NCBI GenBank assembly: GCA_028583605.1
Contig: CM053332.1
Location: 12,078,442 to 12,142,441 of the forward strand
Source: Dastarcus helophoroides
Lineage: Eukaryota > Arthropoda > Insecta > Coleoptera > Bothrideridae
Direction: 5' to 3'
Length of the DNA stretch: 64,000 nt
Shown here one piece after another: positions 12,005 to 23,540 of this stretch (positions are counted from its first letter, which is position 1; every line of letters starts with the position of its first letter). The notes beneath the pieces are model-generated. The model saw nothing but the letters and a program-made list of their open reading frames with translations. It made no database searches and was not told the origin of the DNA. The position numbers and the translations under genes were made by a program.

Positions 12005-13449
12005 CAGGCACGTAGCCAGGATTTTCGTTCGGAGGGGTCCAACTTCCCCCTTTATTTTTTATTGTTAGAGACATATGAACTTTTTCGAAATGAGCAATAT
12101 TGCAAAATTAAAAAAAAAAGTTGAGTTGTTAAATCAATAAATGTCTTGGTCTTTTACTTAGTGCTCATTTTTTACTTTTGCGTAAAATTTCCAATCTTAA
12201 CTTCGAAATTTGGACTATAATTCGAAACTCGAAAGTGCGACTTCAGTCTCAATATTTAAATCTTTCAAATTTAGTTTATTTCGATATTTTCAAAAAAATT
12301 TTAGAATTACCCAATATTCTTTTCAAAAAAAGTAATTTTTGAACTTTTCAGAGCAGCAACAAATTGTAGATTAAAGACGAAATTAGGAATATTAGATATC
12401 AAAGATGAAATAAAAAAAATTCAACAGAAGCTTTCATTTTAATTTGTAATTTCGATTTTTGTCGAAACTTTGAATTTGTTTAAGAAAGGAAAATGGTGAA
12501 TCTAAAAACTTTGAGGAAAAGCGGAAATTTGGACGAAACATTAAAAGGATGAAAAAAGAAGAGATTTCTATCAAACAATATCCAGAAGTTTCGAAGTTAA
12601 AGTCAAATTTTTTTAAAACTAAAAATGTTGACTTTACTGTAATATTTAGAAAAAACTTAAATATTGAGAAAAAACCGAAAGTTTTCTGATGAAGCAAACA
12701 TTTTGGGTTTAAACTCGAGGCAAGTAGAAATTTCGTGACTAGGATTAAAATTTGAAAAAAACTAAGACACAATTTTTAATGCAAAGCGAAAAATTTAGAA
12801 AAAAATATAAAAAACTGAAATTGTAAAATAAAGATCTTACTAAAAAATTAAAATTTTAAACAAAAAAAAACGCGAAAATTATAAAAAATATTTCGAGCTA
12901 AACTGAAAATTTTAAGAAAATCGAAATTTCTAAAATCAATTTTTTAGAAATTTCGATTTAAAGTCGAAGTGGCAATATAAAAATGTCGATATTTCTAATT
13001 TTAAAAAGTTAAATAAAAATTAAAATTAGGTCTCAAACATATCAAAAGTTAGAATCTCAACTGAAAATTTCGTTTAAATAAAAGAAAAATTAAAACTCCA
13101 AACTTCGATTAAAAAAAAGTTTAAATTTTTAAACTGAAATGAATATTTTGGAAATAAGGTCAAAAATGTTGAATTTGAATCAAAAATTAAAAGAAAGTTG
13201 AAAGAATTTTACAAAAGAAGTTGTTATTTCGAAAATTTCTAAAAATAATCGAAATTTCGACAAACGTTGGAATGTATAGAAAATTTATGAATCAGAAATA
13301 AAACATTTTTAAGAAAAAAACATCATCATTCGGCATAAAGTTGGCTATACGTACTTAGAATTTTAAAACATAAATTAATGAAATCGATTATGTGCTTACA
13401 CATATCCAGGGGCGTCTGGACCCCTTGGACCCCCCTGGCTAAGTGCCTG
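12005..13449. mobile_element. Non-autonomous hAT element with 8-bp TSD
   Basis: The left end is CAGGCACGTAGCCAGG and the right end is the inverse of CAGGCACTTAGCCAGG. Both are followed inward by 'ggggtcc'-type GC-rich sequence. The perfect 8-bp direct repeat TTACAAAC flanks it (11997-12004 and 13450-13457). It is 1,445 bp long with no transposase. The interior is A-rich with words such as AAAAAGTCGAAATTT, the reverse-strand version of the repeat filling the element at 279-3044. The minus-strand open frame at 12434-12772 is a by-product of this composition. Confidence 0.9.
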
Positions 13450-13457
13450 TTACAAAC

Positions 13458-13855
13458 CCACTCTAAAGTTTTTCTTTTCCTGAATTTGATTAAACGAAGC
13501 TTGAAAATTAATTATTTGGGTATTTTTTTGTTTCTTTTCAATTTTTATTTTTTAATTTGATTGACACGTAGACATTAATGTATGTAAAATTTACAGTTAA
13601 ATCTAATTTGAACAAATCAAAGTCATTTAGTCAAAAATTTCATAAATATTCATGACTTTTTAAATACTTATGCTGTTATATTATCTGTCAATCCTAATTA
13701 GCTCTTAAATTATATTGAGCGTATACAAATAAATCAGTTATTTTCTATTGATCAATAAATAGAAAAACATTTTTATTTTTTAATTAATTACATAACCTTC
13801 GTTATCAAAAATTGTTTGTCATCACGTTAACGAAAATTCTGTCCTTGTCTTTAAA
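13458..13855. other. AT-rich spacer, no gene
   Basis: No recognisable feature. The sequence contains stop-dense A/T-rich DNA in all frames. Confidence 0.5.
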
Positions 13856-13857
13856 TA

Positions 13858-15065
13858 CAGGTTGTAACAAATTCGCTTCTCACTACAGGGATTTCGAAAA
13901 CAGTAAGAGATACAGCATCGGTTAAATTAGGGCCAAAGTTACACAATTCGGCGATCAGTAATATGCCGTCGAGAAATTAAAAATATCTCTTGCTGCTCTT
14001 GAGATTTTTGAAAAAAAGTAAAATAGAATTTGGTTTAATTTTTTCTTGGCGTTATTTAAAAACTAATTAAAAAACTAAAAACTCTTTTTTATTGGCGTTT
14101 TTTATCCTTCAGCAGATAGCCTAAATAGTTTTTTTTTATTTAACGTTTCGTCTTTTCGCTAGTATCATCAAGTACGTTATTTTAAATATGAACCTGTAAT
14201 TTTTATTGTATCCTTTGCATAGCTTTTGAATTTCCGACTTCACTTTTATGTGGCTAAACGTTTCGTAACTATAAACTATCATCAATAAAAAACACCTTTT
14301 TTTCAGATTAACGTATTCTGTATTTTTGAATAATAGACAACCAAAATGTAATAAAATATGACAAGCGAAATGTGACAGCGACTTTTTTATTTGTTATTTG
14401 GTATTCTAAATATCCACAGTCGCTTTGTCCGTAGTTATTAATAAATATTTTTGGTGGTCAGTTATTTATGATTATGTCTGTTCTTTTTTGTTAAAATATA
14501 TTTATTGTGCCGTTACCTTGTGTTCTTAGCCAACTAATTACATTTTTATAATTTCATTGCTAATAATAATTAAGTACTTATTAATTATAAAAAAAAATAA
14601 TAAGTTACTTTAATCTGAAAAAAAGTGTTTTTTTCTCGATGATGGTTTAAAAGTTACGAAACGTTTAGCCACATACATGAAGTCGAAAATTCAAAAGCAA
14701 TACAAAGATGCATTAAAAATTGTAGGTCCCTAATTAAAATAACGTACTTGAAGATGATAGCGAGAAGACCAAACGTCTAATAGCACATTTTTTTCATGCC
14801 ATTTTATAAAGGATAGAAAACGACAATAAAAAAAGTATTTTTAGTTTTTCGATTACTCTTCAAATAAAGCCAAAAAATAATAAAAACGAAAATTCCAAAT
14901 TTGCCTTTTTTTTCAAAAATCTCAAGAACAGCAAGAGATACTTTTGATTTCTCAACCGCATATTCCTGATCGCCAAATTCTGTAACTTTGCCTTAGTTTA
15001 ACCCATGCTGCATCTCTTAGCGTTTTCGAGATCTCTGTAATGAGAAGGGTTTTTTTTACAACCTC
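13858..15065. mobile_element. Long-inverted-repeat element, TA-flanked, non-coding
   Basis: The left end CAGGTTGTAACA mirrors the right end TTTACAACCTC, with TA on both outer sides (13856-13857 and 15066-15067). The arms match over roughly 470 bp (13858-14330 against about 14590-15065). Shared landmarks are 'agagatacagcat', 'ttgagatttttgaaaaaa', 'aagtacgttattttaa' and 'ggctaaacgtttcgtaac'. About 260 bp of spacer separates the arms. There is no open frame. TA target use suggests Tc1/mariner superfamily mobilisation, but the superfamily is inferred. Confidence 0.8.
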
Positions 15066-15085
15066 TATATCTGATAAATGGTAAT

Positions 15086-15268
15086 GGTGCGTTTAGATTA
15101 GATTTTTTATTCCGTACATTTCTCTCTGACACAAAATATATTTTCTCTCTGACGTGTCAACTATCCTTAGAGAAGCTATCTCCTTCCCGCTGTGTAAATC
15201 AACTCGGATAGCTTCTCTCAAGATAGTTGTCAAAAACCTAATATTTTGGAATAAATACAACGCACACC
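15086..15268. mobile_element. Short MITE with internal hairpin
   Basis: The left end GGTGCGTTTAGATT..TTTATTCC pairs with the inverse of the right end (GGAATAAATACAACGCACACC read backward). Inside is a second inverted repeat: 'gtcaactatccttagagaag' at 15156 against 'cttctctcaagatagttgtc' ending 15231. TSDs are not clear. A related direct repeat (acaacgcacaccacaaat / gcaacgcacaacattt) lies just downstream at 15255-15400. Confidence 0.65.
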
Positions 15269-15626
15269 ACAAATTTTTATTGATGTGGATACAGCTTAAG
15301 GCAAAAGCTGTGCACCTGACCTAACTGTTTTTGTTAAATGCAACGCACAACATTTTTATTGATGTAGAACCAGCTTAATATTCTATGTATGGTCTAAACT
15401 TTAATCTTTAGAGAGATTAATGCAATTAATCTAATTCTTGAAAACAATATTTTAAAAGCCAAAGAATTATCTACTGTCTCTGCTAGTAAATAGAAAAGCT
15501 TTTACATACCTCACTTGTTGATGAGATTGCTGGACATGTTTGAGCTTCTTGTGGTATCCTCATAGTTGTTTATACTATTGGCAAAGTCCGTGGCCATCTG
15601 AAAAAGAACAAATTAATAATTGAAGA
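15269..15626. other. Spacer with partial MITE-like repeats, no gene
   Basis: It contains two direct copies of an 'aacgcacaac..atttttattgatgt' segment (about 15258 and 15340), probably old MITE fragments. No coding sequence is seen. Confidence 0.4.
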
Positions 15627-16108
15627 GGTTAGAGCAAGAAGATTGTAAGTGAAATTTTTTTTGTTTTTTGAGGTATTTGTAAATACCGAAACTTAAGCAT
15701 GTATTATTTTGGAGCAAAAAGGATGTAAGTGCATTTGGCGAATACTAGCATCATTTCTGAATCAGCAGATATACCTACTTAGCAATTACTGAAAACCTGT
15801 TGGTACAAAAAGGATATAAGGTCGGTTTTGCACTCAACAGTCATCTAATATGTTAAAGATAGAAGTGCCATACTGAGGTGGTGTTTATATTGATAAGCGA
15901 GTTGTTAACGAGTGTTTAAATTTTTTTGTGTGCTAAATCAAATCAACTCTATAAACTCAATAAAATTTTGTTTGTATCATTGAAAATGAAGAGCGGAAAG
16001 AAGGCAGAATACTAGTAAATGGAAAAAAAAATGAAAAAAAGACATTACGACGAGAAAGGAAATTGTACGTAGGATACAAAGGCATAATGCATCCAAGTAA
16101 CAGTAATC

Positions 16109-17778
16109 ATGTGTGTAGGTACAAATATAACGAGAAAATTTCTGAAGGCTGATAGACAAGTATTATTTGAAAAATTTGACAAGATACTAGTTATGATTTA
16201 CAGACTGCGTATTTATCATCTTGGATTAAACAATAAGAAGTTGCTAGAAGGAAGCGAGGATCTCAAAAAGTCCGAAATTTCGCAACAAAAATAACGTTAA
16301 TGAATAAGCGTGTATGTAAACAGTTTTTTTCTGAAAACGTTTAACATTACTAATAGACGCTTTATTACAGTGTGTGCAAAAACTGATAGTTAGGTATATG
16401 TGAGACTGATAAACGGGGAAAAATGCCGAGTATAAATAAAATTGATGAAAATGTTAGAAACTCTGTTATTTCTCATATAAAGATGTTTCAAAATACAAGA
16501 ATCATTCTCGAAAAGACAACATCAACACAAGATACTTATCCTCAGATCTAAGTATAGCAAAAATGTACTCGTTGTATAAAGAATACTGCAATGAAACTGA
16601 TAAGCCTGCTGTTAAACTATACTAATATCGAAATATTTTTAACGCTGAGTTTAACTTACGCTTTCATAAGCCCCACAGCGACACTTGCTCAAAGTCTGAC
16701 AACTTACAGAATATTATAAATAACTAGTCTCTGTAAATAACTCAGGTAAGAGAGTGTGCATGCTGCTAAAGTATCTTTAGAACTATATCAAAGAAAAGTT
16801 CAAAAAGGATATGATTTGAAAAAAACGAATATCGAAAGCAACAGAGACTCTAGGGACACTGTACATATATGTTTTGATTTACAGCAAACCCTACCTGCAC
16901 CGCTGCTTACTACATCAAAATTCTTCCATTTGAGGCAGCTTTGTACATATAATTTTGGCATACAGAATTTAATTATTGGAGAGGCCCATACATTGGATGA
17001 GGGCAGAGGGTCACAGGAGATAGGCTCCTATCTAATGCATTTTTTAAAGTTGTTGGGATCCAGTATCTTTTCGTAATTGCCTATAGTGACTCATATGGGG
17101 GACAAAACAAAAATAAGAACATTACGAAAACATGTATGTTTTTAGTAAAAAGCACCCACCTAAAAAAAGTTTATCATAAATTTGTGGGGCCGGGCGACAT
17201 ATATATGGAGTGCGATAGGGATTTTGCTAGAACTGTGCAAAAAAAAAGGATCCCCAAGTTTTTATTCCCGAGAATTGAATTGCTGGTTCCCACTAAAAAT
17301 TTATAGTGCATATTATGACCCAAGAAATGTTTCATTCTTTTGAAAAGTTAAATAAATTAATAAAAGATCCATAAAGATACAGAAAGAAGACTTATTAAGT
17401 TTAGAGAAATAACCCACTTTAGATGTGAGCAAGAATTCGAATCGTTTCCCTTTGAATTATAACCAGTCTTGAGTGATCTTTATCCATTCTTGAAATGTAT
17501 ATCTGGATCAAGTTCTACTGGATGCCTTATTTGTTTGATAACATATTTATACAGCTGCATACAAGTTTAATTCCTATTAAATTGGAAAAATGGAAAAATC
17601 TACAGAGACTTTTAACGTACCATTTATTTTACACAAACATGAACTATGAGGAAGTCAAACAACAGGAAGAAAACGAAGATTGGGACCTGAACCCAGCACC
17701 ACTCGAGAGGATCATGAAAAGACCGACAACGAAATCGAGATCGATGGCGATGACATAAGTTCTGACTATGAACCATAA
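16109..17778 (+). pseudogene. Broken transposase-like protein (CFDLQQ motif type)
   Basis: At least three coding fragments on the plus strand lie in successive but shifted frames. The first, 16109-16294, contains 'TNITRKFLKADRQVLF'. The second, 16756-17076, contains 'HICFDLQQTLPAPLLTTSKF' then 'QLCTYNFGIQNL' and 'GSQEIGSYLMHFLKLLG'. The third, 17495-17758, is followed in a shifted frame by an acidic tail ending SDYEP and a TAA at 17776-17778. Between them, stops and frameshifts interrupt recognisable pieces. The CFDLQQ and GSQEIGS blocks are the kind seen in a multicopy insect transposon protein family with an RNase H-like core; this is recalled family knowledge, not a search. An AATAAA lies at 17799. 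The element is not functional as it stands. Confidence 0.65.
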
Positions 17779-17860
17779 TAGTTTGTTATTTTTTGCCAAT
17801 AAATATTTTTTGGTAGAACTGCGTGTGTTTTAATAATAGAATCATTGAAATGAATAAATA

Positions 17861-20488
17861 CAGGGTGGGCCAACCTCTACGCTACGGCCTCTAGGAGCTA
17901 TAAGATAACATATTTTTAAAAATAAATATTATGTTTAAATATAAGTTGGTGGGATCTACATGTCAAAAGTATTTTCAAATATACAGGATGTTCTAGGAAA
18001 TAGTTACATATAAGAGTTGTAATTTTTTAAATGGGACACCATATTTTTCTTTTTATTTTTACATTCAGCGCTAAAAATAAAGTCAATTTTTATATGGTTT
18101 TCCTATACCTAAATCTAACCTTTTTTTGAGAAAATCCACTTTTTTTTTAAAATACAAGGTTTTCAAAAAGAAATATTTTATCCCTTAAAGTAAATAATTT
18201 TGACAGTGTCATCTATAAATTTTCATTTGGCATACCATTTACTAGAAAATGCAGTTTGGACAAGTTTCAAAATGTATACAGGATGTTTCAAATTCACCGA
18301 AACATTTACTTAAACTTCAGACGTCGTTTTCTTTGTAAATTTAAATAGAACACCCAGTATCTTTTAATTTTAAATAATGACATATTTAATTGTTTTTAAG
18401 TTGGTATGTACGTTTTCTATGCTTAAATTCAGTAGTTTAAAAGATATAACTGTTTTCAGGAATTGTGCTATTTCTCATCATTATCCAAAAAGAAACAAAT
18501 TTTGATCAAGGATGGCATGCTTTGACTTATGTAAGGTAATTTCATGTTTTATCTTAACCTAACTTAATTTACAAATAGTTTTATTTAAAAAAGACAACTA
18601 CATACTTAATGTAGTATTTAATAAAATTGCGAAACTAATATCCAACAGAAATAAAAAACAATGTTCTACTCCAACAAATGTTCAATGTGGGAACCATTTT
18701 GTTCTACACAAAGTCTTATTCTTTTCTCAAAAGAGTTCTTAACATTTGTTAAAATATTTTCGTCAATTGTTTCAAAAGCATTTCGTATTCGATTTTTCAT
18801 GTCCTCTGGGGTGGTAGGGGAAACATTGTATACAATGTTTTTTACATACCCCCATAGGAAAAAGTCCATTGGGGTTAGGTCCGGCGATTTGGGTGGCCAG
18901 TTATAGGGACCGCCTCTACCAATCCATTTATTTTGAAATTTCCTATTTAAATATTCCCTTATGGAAGTGTGAAAATGGGTAGGAGGTCCATCTAACTGAA
19001 CCCACATTTTTGACCTTGCATTTAAGGGTACATTTTCTAGTATAATACAGAAATGTGTTTTTAGAAATCTTAAAAAAACTTGCCCACTTAAGGAGCCATC
19101 AAAAAAGTATGGCCTAAGGACGTTATTGCCAATAACTCCACCAAATACATTAACGCTCCAACAATTTTAATAATCCTGACTACGAAATAAATGTGGATTT
19201 TCAGTGCTATATTAATGAAAATTGTGACGCTTACTAGGCCGGTATTATGGAACGTGCATTCATCTGTGAATAAAATAGAACCATAAAAGTCAGGTTCTTC
19301 TCCAACTTTCTCAAGAAACCATACACAGAATTCCAAACGTCTTTCAAAATCTCTTCCGTACATATGTTGGTGCATTTCATAGTGATATGGATGATATTGA
19401 TGTTTCTTAAGTACTCTTCGTATACTTGTTTTGCTTATCGTAGTTTCTTTTTCAAGAATTCTGGTACTTATATTAGGGTTTTCAGTAATTAACTGCATTA
19501 TAAGAAACTCATTTTTTTCGTTTCCCGTAACAGGTTTTGACATTTTACGGGTTTCATAACCAATGGTACCTGATTCACGAAATCTTGCTAACAGTCTTTG
19601 AAAGACATTTTTATCTGGATGCCTTTTATCTGGAAATTTTTGAGCGTTTACTCTGGATGCTAATAAAAATTCACCTATTGTCAAAATCATGTTGACCTTT
19701 TCGTCAACAGAATATCCCCCCATTTTAGCAAATTCAATTACTAACTTAATAAAGAAGTCAACATAAACTCTCTTGAATTAAGAAAGTGTAATTTAAGTTA
19801 TTATAAGAGTTACGTCAGCTCACTGACGTCTGCCAACTATGATCAAATGTTATTTTATCTTGGATATCGGATTAAAAGCAGCATAATTCGTCAAAAATGA
19901 GTTTTATCTCTCAAACCATTGAACTTAAGTAGAAAAAGTGCATACCATCTGAAAGAGAATTAAATTTTCTAGTATTTAAAATAAAAATATACTGGGTGTT
20001 CCATTTAAATTTACAAAGAAATTGAAATCCCAACTTCGAGTAAATGTTTCGGTAAATTTGAAACGTCCTATTATAAAGTTAGGTATTTGCCTCAACTGCA
20101 TTTTCTGGCAAGAGGTATGCCAAATAAAAATTTGAAGACGCCACCATTAAAATTTTTCACTTTCGGGAGTAAGATTAACATTTCGCAAAAGTCGTCTTTT
20201 TAAAAAAAAAACCTGATTAATTTAAAAAGGGTAAGGTTTTGGTACAGGGAAACCTGAATAAAACTGACGTACTTTTTTGCACTGAATTTAAAAATGAGAA
20301 AAAAACATAGTGTCTCCTTTAAAAAATCACAACTTTGATATGTAGCAATTTTCTAAAACACCCTGTATATTTGAAAATATTTTTAGCATGTACACCTTAG
20401 CGTCCAATATTTAACTGCTATATTTATTTTTTAAAATATGTTACCCCATACCTCCTAGAGGCCGCAGCGTTCAGCGTGGCCCACCCTG
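17861..20488 (-). mobile_element. Tc1/mariner-superfamily element with ~700-bp TIRs
   Basis: The ends are CAGGGTGGGCC (left) and GGCCCACCCTG (right), flanked by TA on both sides (17859-17860 and 20489-20490). The inverted repeats remain alignable far inward. 'cggcctctaggag', 'ttcaaatatacagg', 'tttggcatacc', 'ccgaaacatttact' and 'aacacccagtat' occur on both arms in mirrored order. The left arm runs 17861 to about 18573 and the right arm about 19790 to 20488. Similarity weakens toward the inner ends. The transposase occupies almost all of the unique middle on the minus strand. It is nested in the older transposon 15627-20724. Confidence 0.88.
18666..19723 (-). pseudogene. Tc1/mariner-superfamily transposase with DUF4817-like N-terminus, frameshifted
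   Basis: The first frame (19723 down to 19088, 211 codons) begins MGGYSVDEKVNMILTIGEF. It shows a DUF4817-like/HTH N-terminal region (PDKRHPDKNVFQRLLARF about residues 31-48), a second helix-turn-helix around residues 85-106, and the first catalytic Asp in LFTDECTFHN (D154). Reading frame is then lost. After at least two frameshifts and stops between about 19210 and 19010, the C-terminal part resumes (19007 down to 18666, 113 codons). It has QLDGPPTHF (second Asp, residue 6) and SPDLTPMDFFLWGYV (third Asp, residue 48). The second-to-third Asp spacing is 41 residues, which fits a DD41D type. It is probably inactive. The start was chosen as the first Met of the conserved N-terminus. Confidence 0.88.
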
Positions 20489-20724
20489 TATATTAAATAT
20501 ATTTGTGCAAAAAGGGTATAAGTACTTCAAATTTGATTTTTTTACAAAAACATATTTTTTTTGAATATAATGATTTTACTAATAAAATTATACGTTATCT
20601 TTTCATATAATTCATTTTACTAAAAACTTGTGGCGTTATTACAAAATTTTAAAAAAGCAATAAACTTTGGGAATCAATTTCTCAAAACTAGATAGGATGT
20701 ATTTATACCCTTTTTGCTCTAACC

Positions 20725-21604
20725 CTTTCAAATAAGATAACTAAAAAAATCTTTTGTTTTAGAATGAGCCCATAACTAAAATTAGTTGCAACTAGGCTAG
20801 CCAAGAGAATTTCCGAGTGTTTTGAAGGGCATATGACGTCTGGTTTTCAGATACTTTATCCGGTTGTTCCCAAGCTTTAGCTTCAGGACATTTAAAGAGT
20901 CTCGTTTTTAGAACGAGAGATGGCAACAATAAAAAATACATGAAAAATCGAGTGTAAAGCTCAATCGCTAACACAATTAAAATTGTCTGACCAGAGTCTT
21001 ATGTTAACCTGAAGTTAAGATTTTTGTAATGAAGTTACCGGAGTTTCCTATGTTCTGCAAATCAATATTGTGTGCTAATTTCTGGGTTCAGTTTTAATGT
21101 AATTGTTATTAATGAAATTTCAACTGCTGAAGTTTAAAAAAAGTTAGTTTCGAATTTTCTGAAAAAAAAAATCATCTTTATTTTTCAAAGTTTTGAATAC
21201 TTTTTTGGAAATTCTTTATCTTTTTCTCTATTTCAACTCAAGTTTGAAATTTTTATTCATTTATTTAATTGGTAATCTAAAAATAGCAAATTTATACATT
21301 TTGTAATTAAAGTCCGAGAACGAGGATTTCCAAATTTCTAGAATAAACTTGAAATGTTGAGGTTAAAACCGTAATTAAAGAAAAAATATCCGAAATCTCA
21401 ATAATAAAGAAATATTTTGACATGATTAATTTTTATATCGAAGTTCCCAATTTTTTTTTAAAAGTTCCGAGTTTTTTTTTTAAATATCGCCTTTAGAAGT
21501 GGATTTGCCAATATTTTAAGAGTAGCATCGAAATTTCGATGTAAAAGTTAAAATTAGAAATTAAAATGTGTATAGAAATTTCGATTACAGGTTTCTGAAA
21601 ATCT
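20725..21604. other. AT-rich spacer, no gene
   Basis: Mixed unique sequence (20760-21000) and A-rich degenerate repeat. The 20792-20974 minus-strand frame has no recognised domain. No RNA gene is seen. Confidence 0.5.
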
Positions 21605-21643
21605 TGAGAGAGAGTGAGAGAGAGAGGGGGGAGAGAAGGAATA

Positions 21644-21696
<53 letters not shown>

Positions 21697-21719
21697 AAGA
21701 GGGGGTGTGTGAGAGAGAT
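21605..21719. repeat. GA-rich microsatellite
   Basis: Long purine tract of GA dinucleotides with interruptions (GGGG, GAAAG, GTGTG). The Arg-Glu and Leu-Ser open frames across it on both strands are artefacts of the repeat. A smaller GA tract lies at about 23960-23985. Confidence 0.95.
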
Positions 21720-23444
21720 GGGGGAAGGAAAAGACGGGAAGAAATTTAAGAAGCAAAATCAGAACGTTGGGAATTAAAATTCCAAATTTTTTGGAATTAA
21801 AATTAAAACTTTTTAAATCGAAATATTGAGAAAAAAAAAAGAAAACTTCCAGAGAGAAATGAAATTTATCAAAAATGATTTTGACATTTTATGATTAAGA
21901 TTCAAATTTCGATCAAAATGAAACGGCACAATTTTAAAAGTCAAAATTTAGAAAAGACTAAAAACTGACAATGTATAAACTCAAAATTGTGAAAAAATTT
22001 TCAAATTTTCGAATAGAAAAAAAAAAGTAAAAATAAAAGAGATTTCGAGCTCGAAAAATCGAGGGAAAGTCCTCATTTCGAATTTATAAAACCATGTTCT
22101 CCAAATTTTTAGTTTAACGTTTAAAATCGAAACGATTGAATAAAATATAAAAATTTCTAGTTCAAACCTAAAATAAAATTGCAATTTCTAAAACTAATTA
22201 ATAGTGTGTGGCAAAAATGTTAAAGTTTAAATTCGAAATTTCGAAAAAATATAGCAATTTTAAAAAAAGTTAATGTGATCATGTGATCGACACAAAATTA
22301 GAACTTTTGACAAATTTGATCTTTTTCTAAATGGATGCAACTTTAATTCCTACGTTTTTTTTTTATTCTGGGCAACCTTAAAATTTCAATATTTTCTAGA
22401 ATTATTGTTGCTATCTGAATATGGAATGTCGAAATGCATTTAGTTCTTTAGAATTTCGAAAAAAAGTTTTTGCTATAAAATTATTTCTCGTTTTTTCTAA
22501 GTTTTAACTTTAATCTCAGAATTTCGACCTTTTTTAGAAATTTTCAATTTGAATTAGATTTTTCGTTAAATGCGAGGTATGTTAATACTTTTACTTTTTT
22601 TTTCAAAATTCAGTGTTTAAAATTTAGGTATTTACTTCAAACCCACAAAATATATTTTCAAACTTCGATTCTTTCTAGAAACCTAGAACTTTCGCAAAAA
22701 TTTTTGCGAGAAATGTCAGATACCGAAATTCTAAATTTAATCTTGAGATTTTTGAATTTGGAATTTTAATTCGAAATGTCCAGAAAAGACTACATTTAGA
22801 GTTAACAAAGTTGTTTTAGAAAAAGTATAATTATGACCGAGCTTATATTTAAAAATAACCAACTGAATTTATTAATAAACATTTCTGAAAATATTAACTT
22901 TTTTAGAAATTTTGAATTTCCAAATAAAAAGTGGTATATGTTAATGTATAAAAAATGTACCTGTTCTAACTCAAAATTTTTAGTTTTTTAAATTCGAAAT
23001 TTTAGAAATAAGTTGATATTTAGAATTACTCTCTAAATCCGAAGAAAAAAGAAACCATAATTTTTGGAAAAAAAGGTTTGATGTCAAAATATTCTAAAAA
23101 ATCCCTAATTTCCAAAAGATAAAATCTATTAACAAAAACTGATAAAACTCAAAATTTTGTCTTGAAACAAATTTCAAAAAATAAACTTTGATATTTCCTG
23201 AAACTTTTAGTGTTTTTTTTTTCAAAATGGACAGCGGATTTTTTTAAATTAAATGTTTAGAAAAAAAATCGAAATATTTTGAAGAAGTTTGAATCTTAAA
23301 CCAGTGCTAATGTAAAAATTTTGAAAAATAAACTAAAGCCGTTAGGCTAATTTTTTTTTTCAAAATTTCGACTTTAATCTTGACATTTTTAAACTCGTAA
23401 AAAGTTGTAAAAATTTTATAAATCAAGTTTTTCTAAAAACATGA
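21720..23444. other. A-rich degenerate repeat block, no gene
   Basis: Purine-rich sequence with AAATTTCGA and AAAAGTCGAAAT words, mainly in the reverse orientation relative to 1-9 kb. The 21981-22184 minus-strand frame is low-complexity F/I/E-rich translation. Nothing functional is seen. Confidence 0.5.
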
Positions 23445-23540
23445 ATTTAAAGTTGAAACTGTGATTAAAAGTAAAACATTTCTCAATTAAAGTTGAAATG
23501 TGATTAAAAGTAAAACATTTCTTAATTAAATTGAAATTTG
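23445..23540. repeat. Two-and-a-half-unit copy of the 39-bp repeat (possible progenitor)
   Basis: It contains two adjacent copies of 'gattaaaagtaaaacatttc', each preceded by 'taaagttgaaa'. The first unit has one extra base (AAACTGTG instead of AAATGTG). The second differs by T for C near its end. A third, decayed start ('attaaattgaaatttgat') follows. It shares the left flank word 'atttaaagttgaaa' with the large array that starts 1 kb downstream. Confidence 0.85.

Larger units (their letters stand above)
15627..20724. mobile_element. Decayed DNA transposon, superfamily uncertain, hosting a nested Tc1/mariner
   Basis: The outer inverted repeat is GGTTAGAGCAAGAAG at the left against GGTTAGAGCAAAAAGGGTAT (reverse strand) at the right end. 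Variants of 'gcaaaaaggatgtaagt' recur as subterminal repeats at about 15713, 15805, 16799 and 20507. The plus-strand interior 16109-17778 encodes a broken protein that I recognise as an insect transposon protein type with the CFDLQQ-L-P motif. The element at 17861-20488 inserted later, between the end of this gene and the right end. The TSD could not be settled: the flanks TGAAGA and CTTTCA are not a direct repeat. It could be a Sola-like or other RNase H-fold superfamily; I cannot decide. Confidence 0.6.

Noticed and set aside
18661..18906. A plus-strand 81-codon frame
   Set aside because: It lies antisense to the C-terminal part of the DD41D-type transposase.
21493..21777. Ser/Leu-rich and Arg/Glu-rich proteins
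   Set aside because: Both are translations of the GA microsatellite.
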